DNA of 64,000 bases from Prostheceraeus crozeri. Lineage: Eukaryota; Platyhelminthes; Polycladida; Euryleptidae. A program made the translations under genes and the position numbers. Under the pieces are notes generated by a model. It made no database searches and was not told where the DNA came from. It worked only from the letters and a program-made list of their open reading frames with translations. The stretch spans positions 26,939-90,938 of the forward strand of contig CAJQUW010003213.1 in assembly GCA_907163375.1 (NCBI GenBank). Reading direction: 5' to 3'. Below are positions 19,901 through 33,100 of the stretch, one piece after another (the first letter of the stretch is position 1; every line of letters begins with the position of its first letter).

Positions 19901-20559
19901 TTATTAGCTTGATAGCTTTACAATTACCGGAATTTGCCGGCTATGGGAGTATGCAGAAATATTAAAATTGTGCGTTATGCTGACATTTCATTAGTAGAAG
20001 CAGAGTATAAGGATTACTGATCGGAACGCTCAGGGGCTTACTGAAAGTCGTGGTCTGAACCGTTCGTTGACTGTCAATCAGACGAAGCTGCAGAAAAATG
20101 GCGATGAGAATTAAGGTTCACAGAGAAAGCCATCCGTTGCAAATCATTGGGGGACTTTGTGATCTTCTTGTTGTTATGATGTTCTGAGACGCAAATATTC
20201 GGAAGTGTTTATGTACACAATACATTATGTTTAGGTAGTGTTTTTTGTGAATTCTCGGCTGTTTTATTTCGAGGACTCTAACTGTCGGTGAAGTTTGCTG
20301 GTGAAGTTTGCGAAATTTGAAATGATTTTGCCTACAAGTCTTGAGTCGCGGATATCATAGACTTTAACGTTCAAATATCGAGTTTAGCTTTGCAAATGTG
20401 AATAATTGAAATTTAATTTTCCTATCTAATGCGGAAAGTGCAAATTGTGGGACAATTTTTAACGACTGCATGGAATAATATCTGATCGAAGGATATTTAT
20501 CAATTGTGACATATTTCAATCAAATGCGAACGACGCACCGTTATTGTTATTTTGCTGCG
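16931..20559. other. no gene recognised; AT-rich intergenic DNA
   Basis: About 3.6 kb without a supported gene. 17.27-17.45 kb is rich in AATTGATTG/CAATTAATT words. Minus-strand frames at about 17.43-18.1 kb look weakly protein-like but I recognise no family. 18.4-18.65 kb is very AT-rich. Confidence 0.4.
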
Positions 20560-21217
20560 ATGAGGCACGCTAGAATTTCTATCCCAGACAAGCAGCGATT
20601 GTATGATGCTAACTTGGAGGTGAAGATTTGTGACTCTTGCAGAACAGTTGGGCATCATTAAGGGAGCAAGTTTGGGACACAACTGCCGCTATCATGAGTC
20701 GAACACAGAAGAAAATGGGAGAAATGTACTGCCTCGAGGAGTGTTCCGTCAGCAGCACACTTAAGCAACGAAGAAACTAAATGTGTTGACTTTTTACTTC
20801 GGATAATCGATCAACATCCGGAGTATGCGCTGCAAAGTGATTAAGCTGACAGACAGTTGAATGACCGACCGCATTTATCCATTTCAACGATTTTAAGAAT
20901 TTTTTGAGGTCAGCTCATTACTTGGACAAAATCGTGCACTTCGAGAACGAAACCCTGAATCCATCAAGGACGACAGAGTTATTTTGCAGATTGATTAATG
21001 CGAGATGGATTAGCACATGAGCTCATTTTCATTGACGAATCCGGAATCAACGTGTGGTGAGAACGGACCAGGGGTTGTGCTGTGAGAGGAGAACGTGGTG
21101 TTCAAGTCGTTCAAGGATCGTCGAGTATCGACTTTGACGATGATCTTCACAGTTAGCCATAGATACTGTACATGAACTTACTCGTCATGATCGTCACGAT
21201 GCGTGCAATATTCAACC

Positions 21218-21740
21218 CACAGAATTAGACAGGTCGTCTCTTCTTCTGTTTGACTAGAAAGGAAGCATTGGAACATGTAACGTAAATGAAATGGCACAAT
21301 CTCCTGACGTAATACCATAGCGCAATCGAACAATGAGCAGCCAGTTCAACATTAAACACGCCAAATTGTGCGAAGTTTCTGTGACTGTTATCAACCGGGT
21401 CACACAGCAAAGAGACACAGACGATGTCAAGTTCTACAGAGAAGTTTGTGAACGTTTTTTCATGCGCCTGTTAACTTTTTTAAAATGATCGGAGGGCCCA
21501 ACATTATCGAGAAAACTTTTGCGCAATGATCTGAATTCTTCGAGTCTGAAGAAATCGTGGCGATCGGAGCATTTTGAAGGAATTCAGAGCAATCTGCAAG
21601 CGACACACGACTATTTTTCCTATCTCTATAAGGTATTAAAAAATTCTTTTTGCCCACTTATTAAGTTCCTGCATGTGCCATCTGTTTGAATCAGTTTGCA
21701 CTTCCAGCAAAGTGAAACGATTAAACAATCTAATTCTGTG
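21218..21740. mobile_element. non-autonomous hAT element, copy A
   Basis: 523 bp with terminal inverted repeats CACAGAATTAGA / TCTAATTCTGTG and a perfect 8-bp target duplication, ATTCAACC, on both sides. The 8-bp duplication and CA...TG ends place it in the hAT superfamily. There is no coding capacity of its own; short frames inside are noise. It is closely similar along its full length to copy B and, reversed and shorter, to copy C at 59404. Confidence 0.88.
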
Positions 21741-21772
21741 ATTCAACCAATGCCTCGAGCATATGGCGACAC

Positions 21773-22292
21773 CACAGAATTAGACAGGCCGTCTCTTCTT
21801 CTGTTTGACCAGAAAGGAAACATTGGAACATGTAACGTTAATGAAATGGCACAATCGGCTGACGCAATAACATAGCAATCGAACAATGTGCAACCAGTTC
21901 AACATTAAACACGCGAAATTGTGCGAAGTTTCACTGACTGTTATCAACCGGATCACGCAGCAAGGAGACACAGACGGTGTGAAGTTCTACAGAGAAGTTT
22001 GTGAACGTTTTATTATGCGCCTGCTAAATTTTTTAATAATGATCGGAGGGCCCAACATCATCCAGAAAACTTTTGTGCAATGATCTGAATTCTTCGAATC
22101 TGAAGGAAGCTTAGCGATCGAGGCATTTTGAAGGAATTCACAGCTAACCACAAGTGACGCACGACTATTTTTTCCTATCTCTGTAAGGTATCAAGAGTTT
22201 TTTGCCTACATAGTAAGTTCCTGTATGTGCCATCGTTTTGAATCAGTTTGCACTTCTAGCAATGTGACACGCTTAAACAATCTAATTCTGTG
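21773..22292. mobile_element. non-autonomous hAT element, copy B
   Basis: 520 bp, same ends and same orientation as copy A. The flanks GGCGACAC / AGCGACAC match at 7 of 8 positions, as an aged target duplication would. It lies 32 bp from copy A, in the same decayed Tc1-like host sequence. Confidence 0.85.
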
Positions 22293-22540
22293 AGCGACAC
22301 TCTTGAAACCGGATGTACCTTTGCCATGTCTTGACTTGATCTTCGATAGCTATAATATAATTATAATTAATAGTTATAATTATGAATAATTATAATTATA
22401 ACATAATTATAGATCTATAATTACAATTACTGTAAAATCAAAATCTTCAATTACAATTGCAATTACAATTGCACGACTTTTATTCAATTACAACTACAAT
22501 TACAATTTCATGTGTGACTTTGCAATTACAAATACAATTA
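22293..22540. repeat. AT-rich simple sequence
   Basis: ATAATTATAATT runs, then CAATTACAATTG-type units. A second patch of the same CAATTACAATTA type is at about 22930-23050. Confidence 0.7.
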
Positions 22541-22800
22541 CAGTGAACTCTCGTTTTAAAAATCACTCGTTATAAGAATAAACTCATCATTAGAATCAAA
22601 TCCATTTTCCTGAAGCATCTCTAAACAGCGTAATAAGTATTCCGCTGGTTGTAGGAATAATTATCATGTCACTTTCGTTATAAGAATCAATGTCGAAATA
22701 GTCATGCAACAAATTAGTATGAAATACTATGTATTTTGCACTCGTAAGAATAAATAAGGACACACTTTCGTTATAAGAATCAGTGAATGACACTTAAACT
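22541..22800. repeat. possible pogo/Tigger-type remnant with CGTTATAAGAAT subrepeats
   Basis: It begins with CAGTGAACTCTCG, similar to pogo/Tigger ends (CAGT...CTCGTTATAA), and repeats TTATAAGAAT several times (near 22570, 22678 and 22770). No opposite end was identified, so the boundaries are approximate. Confidence 0.4.
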
Positions 22801-23613
22801 TTCATTGGCTGAAATACTCACCAATGGCGTAATCCTACTTTTTATTGATTATATTTGCCAATGGACGTCAGATAAAAGCGTCATTGATATCACGATTAAC
22901 CTTGAGAAGATGGAATGCACTGAAATGCACATTTTTCTTCAATTACGATTTCAATTACAATTACATCATAAAAATTTAGCTACAATTATAATCACAATTA
23001 CTTCAAAATCAAAATCCTCAATTACAATTACAATTAGTGTAATTGTTCCAACGCTGATAGCAACTACAATTGAATTTTACAATTCCTTTCCCAATTTAGT
23101 TTTCACTGCACACCTAACATTGTATTATTAGTCATGGTGAACAAATATTTTTCTCAAAACTCGGTTGCAATTTTTTGTTCTTTTGAGCATTGATTCTTTC
23201 ATGAAGAATTTTTAAAACTTTTTAAGTACGAGTATGTTTAGGACGTATGTTTGTTAGTGTATTTGTTTACAATTCTTACATTAACTGCATGCATTCTACG
23301 GCATCCTGCATCTCATTAGAAAATCAACAATCCACATGCCTATTTAGGTTATAATATATACAGGTTATGCTTCAAAAGAATCTGTCCAATCAATCTGAAT
23401 TCGTTGGACAAGATCTTTTTTTATTGAATTAACAAGTCTCAAAAAATAAGTTTTAAAATGATTGTAGAGATGACGTCTCACATACATCAAGTTAAAAAAT
23501 TTACAAAATTAAGCAAATATTTCTTGCAAAGTTTCCTAGTCTTCCATATGACCTCCTCTGGAGTTTCGTTTAACATCAATACGTTAGTCCATCTCATGGC
23601 ATAGGCCTACGTA
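22801..23613. other. no gene recognised
   Basis: Includes a second CAATTACAATTA-rich patch. The rest is AT-rich unique-looking DNA. Confidence 0.35.
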
Positions 23614-23623
23614 CGTTACAAAG

Positions 23624-24230
23624 TACTTATGGGTTATCTCCCCCACGTTTTCAAATTTGTCTAAAATCCTTAGAAAAGAATCAATCGTCACAAAACTTAA
23701 AGCACACGTAAGTGAAGATGCTTTCTGCCCACATGCCAAAATTTGTGCAAATCGGACAAGTAGTTTTTGAATTAGGGGCGATCACTTGAAGTGTAGCGAT
23801 GTCTGCAGCTTGATCTGACTTCTTCTGACGTTATCGTCAGAGCAGAAGGCACTTGAGGTCAACAAAGTCATTTCCCGACAACTCGTGAAGGATACATTTC
23901 CTACACTAACATTTTTAACTTAAAAAGGTGTGGCAAGGTAGTGGTCGTGGGAAGATTTCAAATAGTAGTGGATAAGACGAAGAGGGAGAGAGAACAATGC
24001 ACAATGAGTAGCATAACGCGTCGAACAGATGAAGTCAGATCAACTGCTGACATTGCTACACCTCACGTTATCGTCTCTAATGCAAAAAGCGCTTGTCCAA
24101 TCTGCATGAATTTTTGTATGTAGATAGAAAATATGCATAAGTACGTCTACCTGAAGTTTGGTGACGATTGATTCACTTTTGCAGATTTTAGAAAATTTGA
24201 AAACCTGGGGGGGGCGATAACCCATAAGTA
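23624..24230. mobile_element. inverted-repeat (fold-back/MULE-like) element
   Basis: About 607 bp. The two ends are imperfect inverted repeats for roughly 200 bp: the left end TACTTATGGGTTATC pairs with GATAACCCATAAGTA on the right, then GTTTTCAAATTT, AATCAATCGTCAC and TTGATCTGACTTC match in inverted order. CGTTACAAAG occurs directly before the left end and again two bases past the right end, consistent with a target duplication of about 10 bp. Long inverted repeats with a 9-11 bp duplication suggest a Mutator-like non-autonomous element. No transposase inside. Confidence 0.75.
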
Positions 24231-24493
24231 CCCGTTACAAAGCATGCTGTTTGTCACTATCGCTACTTCTTCAGTAATTCAGCTAATGCTCAGTTTACTG
24301 TCGCAGTTCAGTGAGTGTCACCCTTATATTTCGCTCTGCTCAAAGCAAAAATAGAGCAAACTGTTAGTAGAGTCCGGTGATGTCTGTGGCCATAAAGTTT
24401 AATCTGTAGCCCATTAGACCGATTACTCGATAAGGTAGCTAGTTGTTAAAAATAATCATAAAAAAATTGCACACACATATTATAGAATTTTAC
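24231..24493. other. no gene recognised
   Basis: Short unique-looking stretch between two non-autonomous elements, including the right copy of CGTTACAAAG and the left copy of the next element's target duplication. Confidence 0.35.
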
Positions 24494-24907
24494 CAGAGCT
24501 GCGGTGTCGTGCTGTTTTCCAACCGACAACGACACCGGAGAAAAATAGAATTATCAAAAACATCTGTATTTCTAAAAATTTAGAATGATTTGTAACAATT
24601 TCATGTAACTCAAGATGATAGCAGAATCAATGAGTTGAAAGTAAAACTCCCTCAAGTTGCTCGTTGGATTCTGCAATGATCTCCCGTCGCATCGTCAATT
24701 ACAAGATCACAACACTTTAGATAAACAATGAGTGTGATAAGATGATAAACAATTTGTAACAATTAACTCAAGATGATGTTTTTTTACTTTCACAGTTTCA
24801 CGTGACATGGTATATGCCTTCAGGTCGGTGTCGGTGTCGTTCTTATTTTCACGACACTGACACCGGGATAAAAGGCATGACACCACGACACCGACGCCGC
24901 AGCCCTG
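24494..24907. mobile_element. non-autonomous hAT-like element with GGTGTCG-rich ends
   Basis: 414 bp. The left end CAGAGCTGCGGTGTCG pairs with CGGCGCCGCAGCCCTG-like sequence at the right end. The flanks AATTTTAC / AATTATAC are an 8-bp target duplication with one mismatch. The subterminal arms carry repeated GGTGTCG/CGACACC words. Confidence 0.72.
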
Positions 24908-24915
24908 AATTATAC

Positions 24916-25689
24916 ACACCGTTTGTCAGTTCTGAAGTATCATTCTCAAGCAAGTGTCAACCATTGCAACACTTAAAAATGTATATTTGATTGAAATTGT
25001 CTCATTTAATATTTGTATTTCTTTAAATTGATTAGAATTAATCATATTTAAATGAAGTAGTCACATTTGAAGAACGCGTTCGTCATATTTCATTAAAATA
25101 TGGGTTAATCCGTGTTTGATTAATTATTTGAAAAACTAAAAAGTTAAGCTCGAGTACCTGTGCTAAAATCTCTGGTTTCCGATTATGCACACTTTTAAAA
25201 AAGTTCGTCCAGTGGTTGGTGACTTCAGCGACATTCTTTTCCAGAAAACATGTGGTATTTCTGTTCCGTTTTCATCGAAATTCAAACAGGTGACTCTCTC
25301 AAATGGATCTTACTCTGCATGAAGATTTTAGACCGGAGATAGGCCCGTTGTCAGAGCCCAGGCTGATGCCATCGTAGTTAGTTAGTATCTACTTTTGCTC
25401 GAGACTATAATAGCACAGACATCTGATATCTAAGTTGAGTCTCATTCATTCCCAATAATGTATCACATTTTCATACACTCGAAAGTCAAGTTCATGAATT
25501 CAATTAAGTTTGTCTCTGCAGCTATATTCAAGAAATCGGAATTTCAACTTTATTGTCATTCCTGCTGTCTTGTTCAATACAGTGTATTGTTCAGCGTGGT
25601 CGATTTCATACATGCGACACAAACACAATCCACAATAGGTTATCTGAATAGTTAAACGCTGTTGTAATTCCAGCACCGCTGTTGTCTGT
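24916..25689. other. no gene recognised; upstream flank of the zinc-finger gene
   Basis: AT-rich to about 25.2 kb. Nothing supported beyond possible distal promoter DNA. Confidence 0.35.
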
Positions 25690-26755
25690 CCTCTCTGTCT
25701 CTCTCAGTGAATAACACTGTGGTGGTGTGCGACTGTGCGGGGTTCGTCGACCTATCTATGCAGTGAATGGCATTCAATCACTATAGATTAGTTTTCACCA
25801 TACCGTTGGCGTAGCGCTGTGTTGCTAGCTTATTGTGCCTGTCTACGCGTGTGTGTGTGCTAGTGCTTTTGAGTGTGTGCTGTGTGTCTCTGCAGAGCGT
25901 TGTACATTATAGTCTTGTGATAAGCTTGTGAACAACGCTGGCTGGCTCTGTGAAGGTGGCTTCACGGAGGTAAGCTCCAATACAATATATAGCTATAGTG
26001 TGCAAGAAGTGAGCGTGCGTCAGCGAACACGCACATAGCACACAGCATTGACTGACTAACAGACAACTAACATCTTGCGTTCATTCGGCTGTAGTGGGTT
26101 GTGTGCACTCATCGCTTTTGTGCGCGCGCATCCGGTCATAGACGTGAACATTTTCAAGCAGGCTCTGTTCTGTCGAAGCGCGCCTGACAAAGCATCATTT
26201 ACTTCGTCGGTCACCACTTCTGAGAGCTTTGCGTCGACATCTACCTACTCACTCGAATCCGTGATATTGAAAGAACAACGGTAGGCAAAGTTTCCAAATA
26301 GCGCACGCATCAAGGCAGTGAAAGGATTCTGTGAACTCGGAATTCCTCTTCTTAAACTCGGTGGCGAGTGAATGTGTCTCCTCTTGCGGTGAGGATTTGT
26401 AGACCGGCGAATGTGCAGACGCGAAAAGGAAAGGCTGTTGGCCAAGCTGCGCATGGTGTGAAGATTGTACATAGCCGATTCAACATCGATTCGTGCTTCC
26501 TAACTGACGATTAATCACTACATTCAGCTCTGCTGCACTCTTCCTACCCATATCTCTCTTCCTCTTTCTCCCAAAAGTTGAATACTTACTTGTGTGAAGC
26601 GTGCATGTACACTAAACATATCCTCTACACCCACTGCCAACTTTGGCGTTAAACAGATCAACCGCGTGACTTCAAACGGGACTGGCGCTCAAATTAGAGG
26701 AGTCCTCTTGAGGCCTTCAATCGGCTAAGCCTGCTGACTGGAAAGTGCTAAGATA
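25690..26755 (+). promoter_or_regulatory. putative promoter and 5' UTR of the zinc-finger gene
   Basis: GC content and CpG frequency rise here and GT-repeats appear at 25.85-25.91 kb. A consensus donor, GGAG|GTAAGC, at 25970 could end a non-coding first exon, and a pyrimidine-rich CTCTTTCTCCCAAAAG near 26575 could be the matching acceptor; both are tentative. The coding ATG at 26756 has a purine at -3 and G at +4. Confidence 0.45.
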
Positions 26756-27173
26756 ATGGCCGAGATCGAATCTGACACCAATAATCATAGCGCGAAAGAA
26801 GATGAAGAGACCGAATTTTTCATAATGCGCAAGAATAATGATCACTTGAAACTGAATAAAAACGTCGCTTCGATTGATGATGACATAAAAGGAGAACCTG
26901 CCTCAGTTAATGACAAAATAATACTGAAGGAAAATGACAGTCCGACTGCATCAACTAAACCATCGCCGGCGAACAACAACACGCCAGTTTTCGATACTGG
27001 TGCGACAATAGCTGCTGCAATTCAAGCTCTAAAAGCTAGTGCTTCCAATCTCAACTCCGAAAATACCAAAGCTGCTGCTCAAAATTTTCCTTTTGGAACC
27101 ACATTTTTCCCAATGCCTGCTTTTACGCTTTCCCTCCCTAATAATTCAGAAGCAATGAATGTTGGAAATTCTG
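26756..27173 (+). CDS. zinc-finger gene, coding exon 1
   Basis: Starts MAEIESDTNN and ends one base into codon 140, before the donor TCTG|GTAAGC. It encodes a polar, low-complexity N-terminus with an alanine-rich IAAAIQALKASAS helix. No finger. Confidence 0.82.
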
Positions 27174-30100
27174 GTAAGCTTCAAATATTCATAGCTTTAA
27201 AGATTCTGTAGTTGGTTTGTTTGTTTATTAAATACCATCGCAGTTGGTGACATGACGGTCCACCGTGTTTTCCAGGATTATCAAAAATTAATCGAATTTC
27301 AATAAAATTGGCGTCAATTGATTGCTCAGTAGTTTCAATGTTAAATTAATTTATAGCGAAGAGCAACTAAATGGCAATCAATTTTTGCTTATCCCAGATG
27401 TTTTCTCCGATAGAAACCGCGCACCAATTGAAAAATAGCCCAATAACCCAGCCTCACAAATAGAACCCGCACATGAATTAATTTAGATTGAATATAATTT
27501 CCTCACAGGTTTCAGTATAAAACCACTCATTGGAATGTGACTCCATATTACTCAGCCTTTTTACACCGATTGTTTAACAGCGGCTGTCACTTATTATTCC
27601 TCAACAGTTGACCTAACGGCAATAGGAGTAGGCCTATATAGGGTCATGAATTCTATCTAGTCAACATATCATTGATTATTGAAATTATTTCACCGTATTA
27701 GTTTTCGGGTGAAATCGAGCGTGATTATGTACGATGTACCGTTCTCTGATAAGTACCGCAACTATGTAAGTGAAAAGTAATAAGCGCCGCCGCGCTTACC
27801 ACATATTTCTATAATAATTGGCGTCCTCTAACTACAGCCTCAGTTGTTAAAATTCGAGGCCGCTGCACTTAATAATGATAATGCGACTAGGTTTTATTTT
27901 GCGCATGACTTATGAGTAGGTACTTGTAAACCGGAAAATTTTCGAGTCAGTTCTAATTCGCGATTTTCACGAGAATAAAACTTTAACAAAAACATTGCGA
28001 AATCATGTATAGGCAGCAAGCATGTTCAGAAACAAAGAAAACGACAAGCGAATTTGTTTGCCTGTCCCTATGTACATTGTACATGGTATGTACCACACTT
28101 TCTTCAGGTAATCTTTATCTATCTAGTGTTTAGACATTTCCACTATATCATTAACTAGATTACTAAGTCTTCTCTCCACCCCCCCCCCTATTAGGACATT
28201 TATTCGTATAAAACATGGTATTTACATGAAAGTTTTGAATCAAGACGGTCTTATTAGAGAAAAAGACAGCAATTACTCATTCACTTGCAGGATGTCATCG
28301 TTACCGGGTATTTTAAAAGACAGAGATTGAATGGAATTAAATTCTTTAACATGTCTTGTCAAGAAGTATTTGCGTGAAACCGATTCCTAACTCATCTGTG
28401 AAGATATCACATTTTTTCTAACATTGCGAGACGACAAATGCATTTGATAGCCAAGCTACTGATCACATAACTGTTTCACTTTTGAAACATACAGAGGCTT
28501 GTCACCAGATGAGCAAAAGAAAGGCATAAAGAAAATACTATTCCTGGAGCAGTTGCAGAGCCTTCAGGAGGAAAGTTGAAAAACTTGAAAAGCAAGTCGA
28601 AGAAACGAAAGCATCTTCAACAAGCAGTCAGTTTAGCATCTTATTTCAGTCACCCTGTTGCTTGTATCATAGGCTTTGAAGAAGCTGCTCAGTTGCCGTG
28701 CAGGAATCAATCCTCGATAAGCATTGATGTAACAGTGGAATAATGCTGTTTCACTCGCTTTTGATATACATTGTCGAAATCTTCCTGAAAATTCCGTTCG
28801 AGACAAATTGTAATTTCTCTCTTTTCCTGATGAAATTTAGAGGTCAACTAATAATACACGTATCAAACGCTAGCTGTAATCCATATAGATATCATCATAG
28901 TACAGGAATATAAGTGCATGCTGGCACCCATGAGTGTCTATGAAACATAAAAAGTGTTCTCCGTGGTTTATAGACATCCCTGCTGGCACACTTCGAAAAA
29001 CAAAATTGGTCGATGTAAAACAGCGGTCGGCAACTTGTGACCCGCGTTTTCAAAATACTCTCACGTGCGACCCATGAGGTCTACAGCAGCTTTTTTTGTA
29101 AAACTGATAGACAATAATCATTGTTTGGGTCTACATATTCTCGTAAAACTGTCCGGATGCATGAAGCTGGCTGAAAGTAAAATATGAGCTTAACGATCAG
29201 AGGCTCACCTTCAAGACGTCTTCCGTCGAGTCTCCTCTTCAGTCAAACCTGACACTGACTCGTTTTCTAGCTCAACAAATCACCAATATTGACATTATTG
29301 AGCCAATATGAAGAGCGGGGACTAGTTATTGTTCCCTTTAACTCACGGTCTGTGCATTTTGTACTTTATTAATATATCGTCGTTTTGATTGTTGAGATCA
29401 TGCTTTTATCGTGTTTTAATGTTTTTATTACCTTCATTATTGTTTTTGCAGTTATCTCTTTCTATAGCTATAACTTGTTCTCTGCATTTTGTAATTTGAA
29501 TGTTATGTTTACATATCTTAAAGCCTGTATTGTCACAGTCATGGTTTGATTGGTTGGACAACTTTTGTTGGATTTAGTACTTCAGTGCATTTGGTGCTAT
29601 TTTGTTTGATAAATCTCATCTAATCCATGAGTATAATATACAATGCTATTGATATGATGTTATACGAAAGGTAGGGTTGCGATATTTGAAATATGATATT
29701 TTAATGTATATTTAAAAGATGCTTCAAATATGGTTAAAACAATTATTTTTTAATTTTTTTGTGTTGTTTTTCCTGCTAAAGGCATTTTTTCTTTTTTCGA
29801 TACACAATCCACAATTCTTAACACAATGTAATCCCGTCTGTGTATGTACAATTGCGTATGAAATGTCAGCAGATCTTTTGACAAGTGCACATTCGCAATA
29901 CAACTATAGCCAGAGCAGTTTGCTCGATACACAGTTAGTGCACATAGTACAGTTACAGCGATAATCGAATTCACCGTGGCAGAATTCATGTGGAATTGCG
30001 GTGCTATTGCTGATTATCATCAGCATTGCCATGACAAGGTTACTAAACTTAAGAAGATTGCGTGTAACAGCAAATTTCAAGAAGACATTTTTGTAAATGA

Positions 30101-33100
30101 CTTCTTGTTGAATTCCGCTGATGAAAGTGACATTGTGTGTTTTCAGTGATGCTTAGTGTGTTGAGTGAACGTGAGTGTGTTTCAGTGATGTTAGTGAGTG
30201 AAGGTTATGTTTTGAGTAAATATCCCTATTCATCAGGAACTGCTATTGCTGTAATTTGCATCCATTCAATATGGTTTTGTCAACCTTCGTCTTCTTTTAC
30301 GACATACGCCTACCAGTAGTACATTTTTTCAATTGTCACTTCATTTTCTGTCATTATCTCTATAATAATCTATTATTAATTCATTTCTAGCTAAATTATT
30401 TATTACTTCAAAAGCGAACCTGTGTATTAAAATGAATTAAAAAAGAAATGATAAACATTCTGATTCCGAAAAAATTACAAAAAATTCCACTTTCAGTCAT
30501 AAACTTTAAATGCTATTGTAATCTCGATTGTATCGTTAATATATCAGTCGCCTCAAGTGTGGAGAATTAATTTGAAATTAATATTACATTCAGTCCATTG
30601 AGTGTACTTTCTTCTGCAAAGTACTTCATCATATTTTACATTCCTATTGTGAAAATACTATACGATCTTTGAAGAGTGGGATTCTCATTCTGTGGAGCCA
30701 TGAGGGTGATCAGATATTTGCACAAACATGTGTTAGAACATTGGCCGGTAGCGCTACATGTGTTTAAAACAGGGTTGGAAAAAATCACGATTTTTTTAAA
30801 AAATCAAAAAAATCGGATTTTTCTTATTTAAATCAGATTTTTTTGATTTTTTAATGATTACCTTACTTTATTCTATCAAGGTGGAAATAAAATGAATAAA
30901 GTATGCAATGGAGTTTTCACAAGCAATTATTTACATCATTTAATCCATAACATGTCTGTAATTTTCAATCATTACTGAATTCACATTGATTCTAATTACC
31001 GGTATCTACCACCGACTGATTTAATCTTTAAAATACTCAGTTCAAAGTTGATCTGTGAATATTTTCATACTTATGGGCACCTTTGCGAACACATGTATTA
31101 CCTTGTATAGGCTATATTAACTGATTGTAAATTTAATTATACTGTTATTTTTTATAAAACCATTTATTTAGATCCATCTAGGTATGTATCGATTAACTTA
31201 CTTCACTTAAAAATAGTAATGCTTTATTCAATTGTAAAATTACTTTCATTTGAAAGCTTTATTACCGACTCAACGTTCAATTTTAGTTAACTTACTTTTT
31301 ATCAATTCTGTGAAATGCCGTACAAAAGGTTAAAAGTTCATTTAAATACAATCATATGAATGTACAACTGTAGGTTTATTGCAAATATACACTGTGCCAT
31401 AATACTCTGGGGTAGCGTGTACAGTACATATAGATAAATTAGATAACTTATCTGTTATCCATGTAGTTAAGATGAATTACCTTTATCCAAATGACCTTTT
31501 TATCCATCTATTAAGTTTGTTCTAACACCCAAAATTGTAATTATATGGAATGCAAAAGATTTACGAAACAACAAGAATCTTTACTCAAAGTCTAAGCTAT
31601 TTAAGAAGATCAAAGGTATCGTTTATTCCTTTAGTTCAAAGCTTTGAACAAAAATACGAGTTTCTTGGCCTTCTCATTGCCGAGTCGATTTCGTAGTTTC
31701 GACTGGACAAGTCCATAGGAACTGAACATTCTCTCGACGCTAGCTGAGCTTGCTACAGCGGAGAACAAACAACGCAAAAATATAGTAATGGTCTCATCTA
31801 GGGAATTTTTGTGGAACATCCACCAATCACATGCATTCATCGATTTTACCACGTTTTCTTCGAATGTGCACGGCATAAAAGGCGATGATTTTGATTGGAA
31901 TTTCATTAAGAAAGGAATGATCTTTGGACACTTTTCATTTGCAAATGACATTGCTTCATTTCTTTCTTTTTCAGTCAAGGACTTCCCTGTATATCTGGGA
32001 TGCAAGAAGTTAGATAATAGATGTACAGGTGTGACTGCCTGTTCGTATCGTTTCTGGAATATTTTCATGATTTCACGATTCTTCAGGGTCTGGAACTTTT
32101 CACCCAGCTCTTTCCATATTTCAACAGCCTCAGCTAACTTAGTATTGTCTTGAATATGATCCAGAGCCTCAGCGACTGGCGCCAGCCTGTCCTTCAGCTC
32201 TTCCACTGAACGCTGCAAGACCATGTTGTTGACTTTGTTGCGAATAACATTGTCAATTTTATCTCGGTGATCTTCGCAGATCTTGATAAGCTTGGACCAG
32301 TTGTCAATGTATGATTTCAAGCTGTCACACATACTGTTCCATCTGACGTCTTGCGGCATGATCAACTTTGTCCCATTCTTTTGACGATATTTTGCAGCTG
32401 CGAAGTGGTTGTTCCTAAAGAATTTTATGACTTGCACTACGTGTTCATGCACATCAGAAATTGAAAGATCTTGTGCAAGCAAATTTAAGTAATGTGCTGA
32501 GCAACCGTAAGTCAATATATCGTTTCGGCATATTTCTTCCACTTTCTTCCTCATCAGAGTTACATTGGCCGCATTATCTGTAACTACGCTGCCTACCTTG
32601 CAGCTGTATTCGGATTCGAGTCTCCGAATCATTGATCCCGAGATCTCAGCCAGGTACTCTGCCGTGTGAGATTGGTCGGCTGTGTCTACTGAATCAAACA
32701 GATAAACAAGTCCATCCTCTGTAGTAACTGTAGAACTGACAATAGGCTCATTATGAACATTTGACCATCCATCAAATCCTAAACATACAACTTTATCCTT
32801 CAAGTTATCCCCACATTTCAGCCACTCTTCATCGTGAATTTTATCCAACAGTTTGCCAGAAATGTCTTTCCTACTTGGAGGATGGTAACCAGGTCGTAAC
32901 ATTTCTATCATTTTGATAAAGTGAGGATTCTCAACAGAACGAAAGGATGAATTAGTAGAAAAAACGAATCTTGCAATTTGCAGGGATGCAAGACTTCCGG
33001 ATTTATCCGGATTTCCGGATTTTTGACCAAGATTTCATTGGGTCTCGGGATTCGTTGAAAAATGCCATAAAAATTAAGGGGGTAACCCCTAGGCCTATAC

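Larger units (their letters stand above)
20560..22330 (+). pseudogene. decayed Tc1/mariner (IS630-like) transposase carrying two insertions
   Basis: Peptides of an IS630-like transposase appear in shifting frames. Near 20560 there is an ISIPDKQRLYDA segment and near 20630 LAEQLGI, a helix-turn-helix region. Near 21020 the motif ELIFIDESGIN carries the first catalytic Asp, followed by RTRG and VRGERGV. Several stops and frame changes occur, for example a TGA just after GINVW, so it is non-functional. Two hAT-type insertions (21218-21740 and 21773-22292) split its 3' part; only 32 bp of this element remain between them. Its own ends were not found. Confidence 0.65.

Noticed and set aside
28490-28640. 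Lys/Glu-rich coiled-coil-like stretch in intron 1
   Set aside because: Readable only by changing frames, with no splice sites; too short to call.
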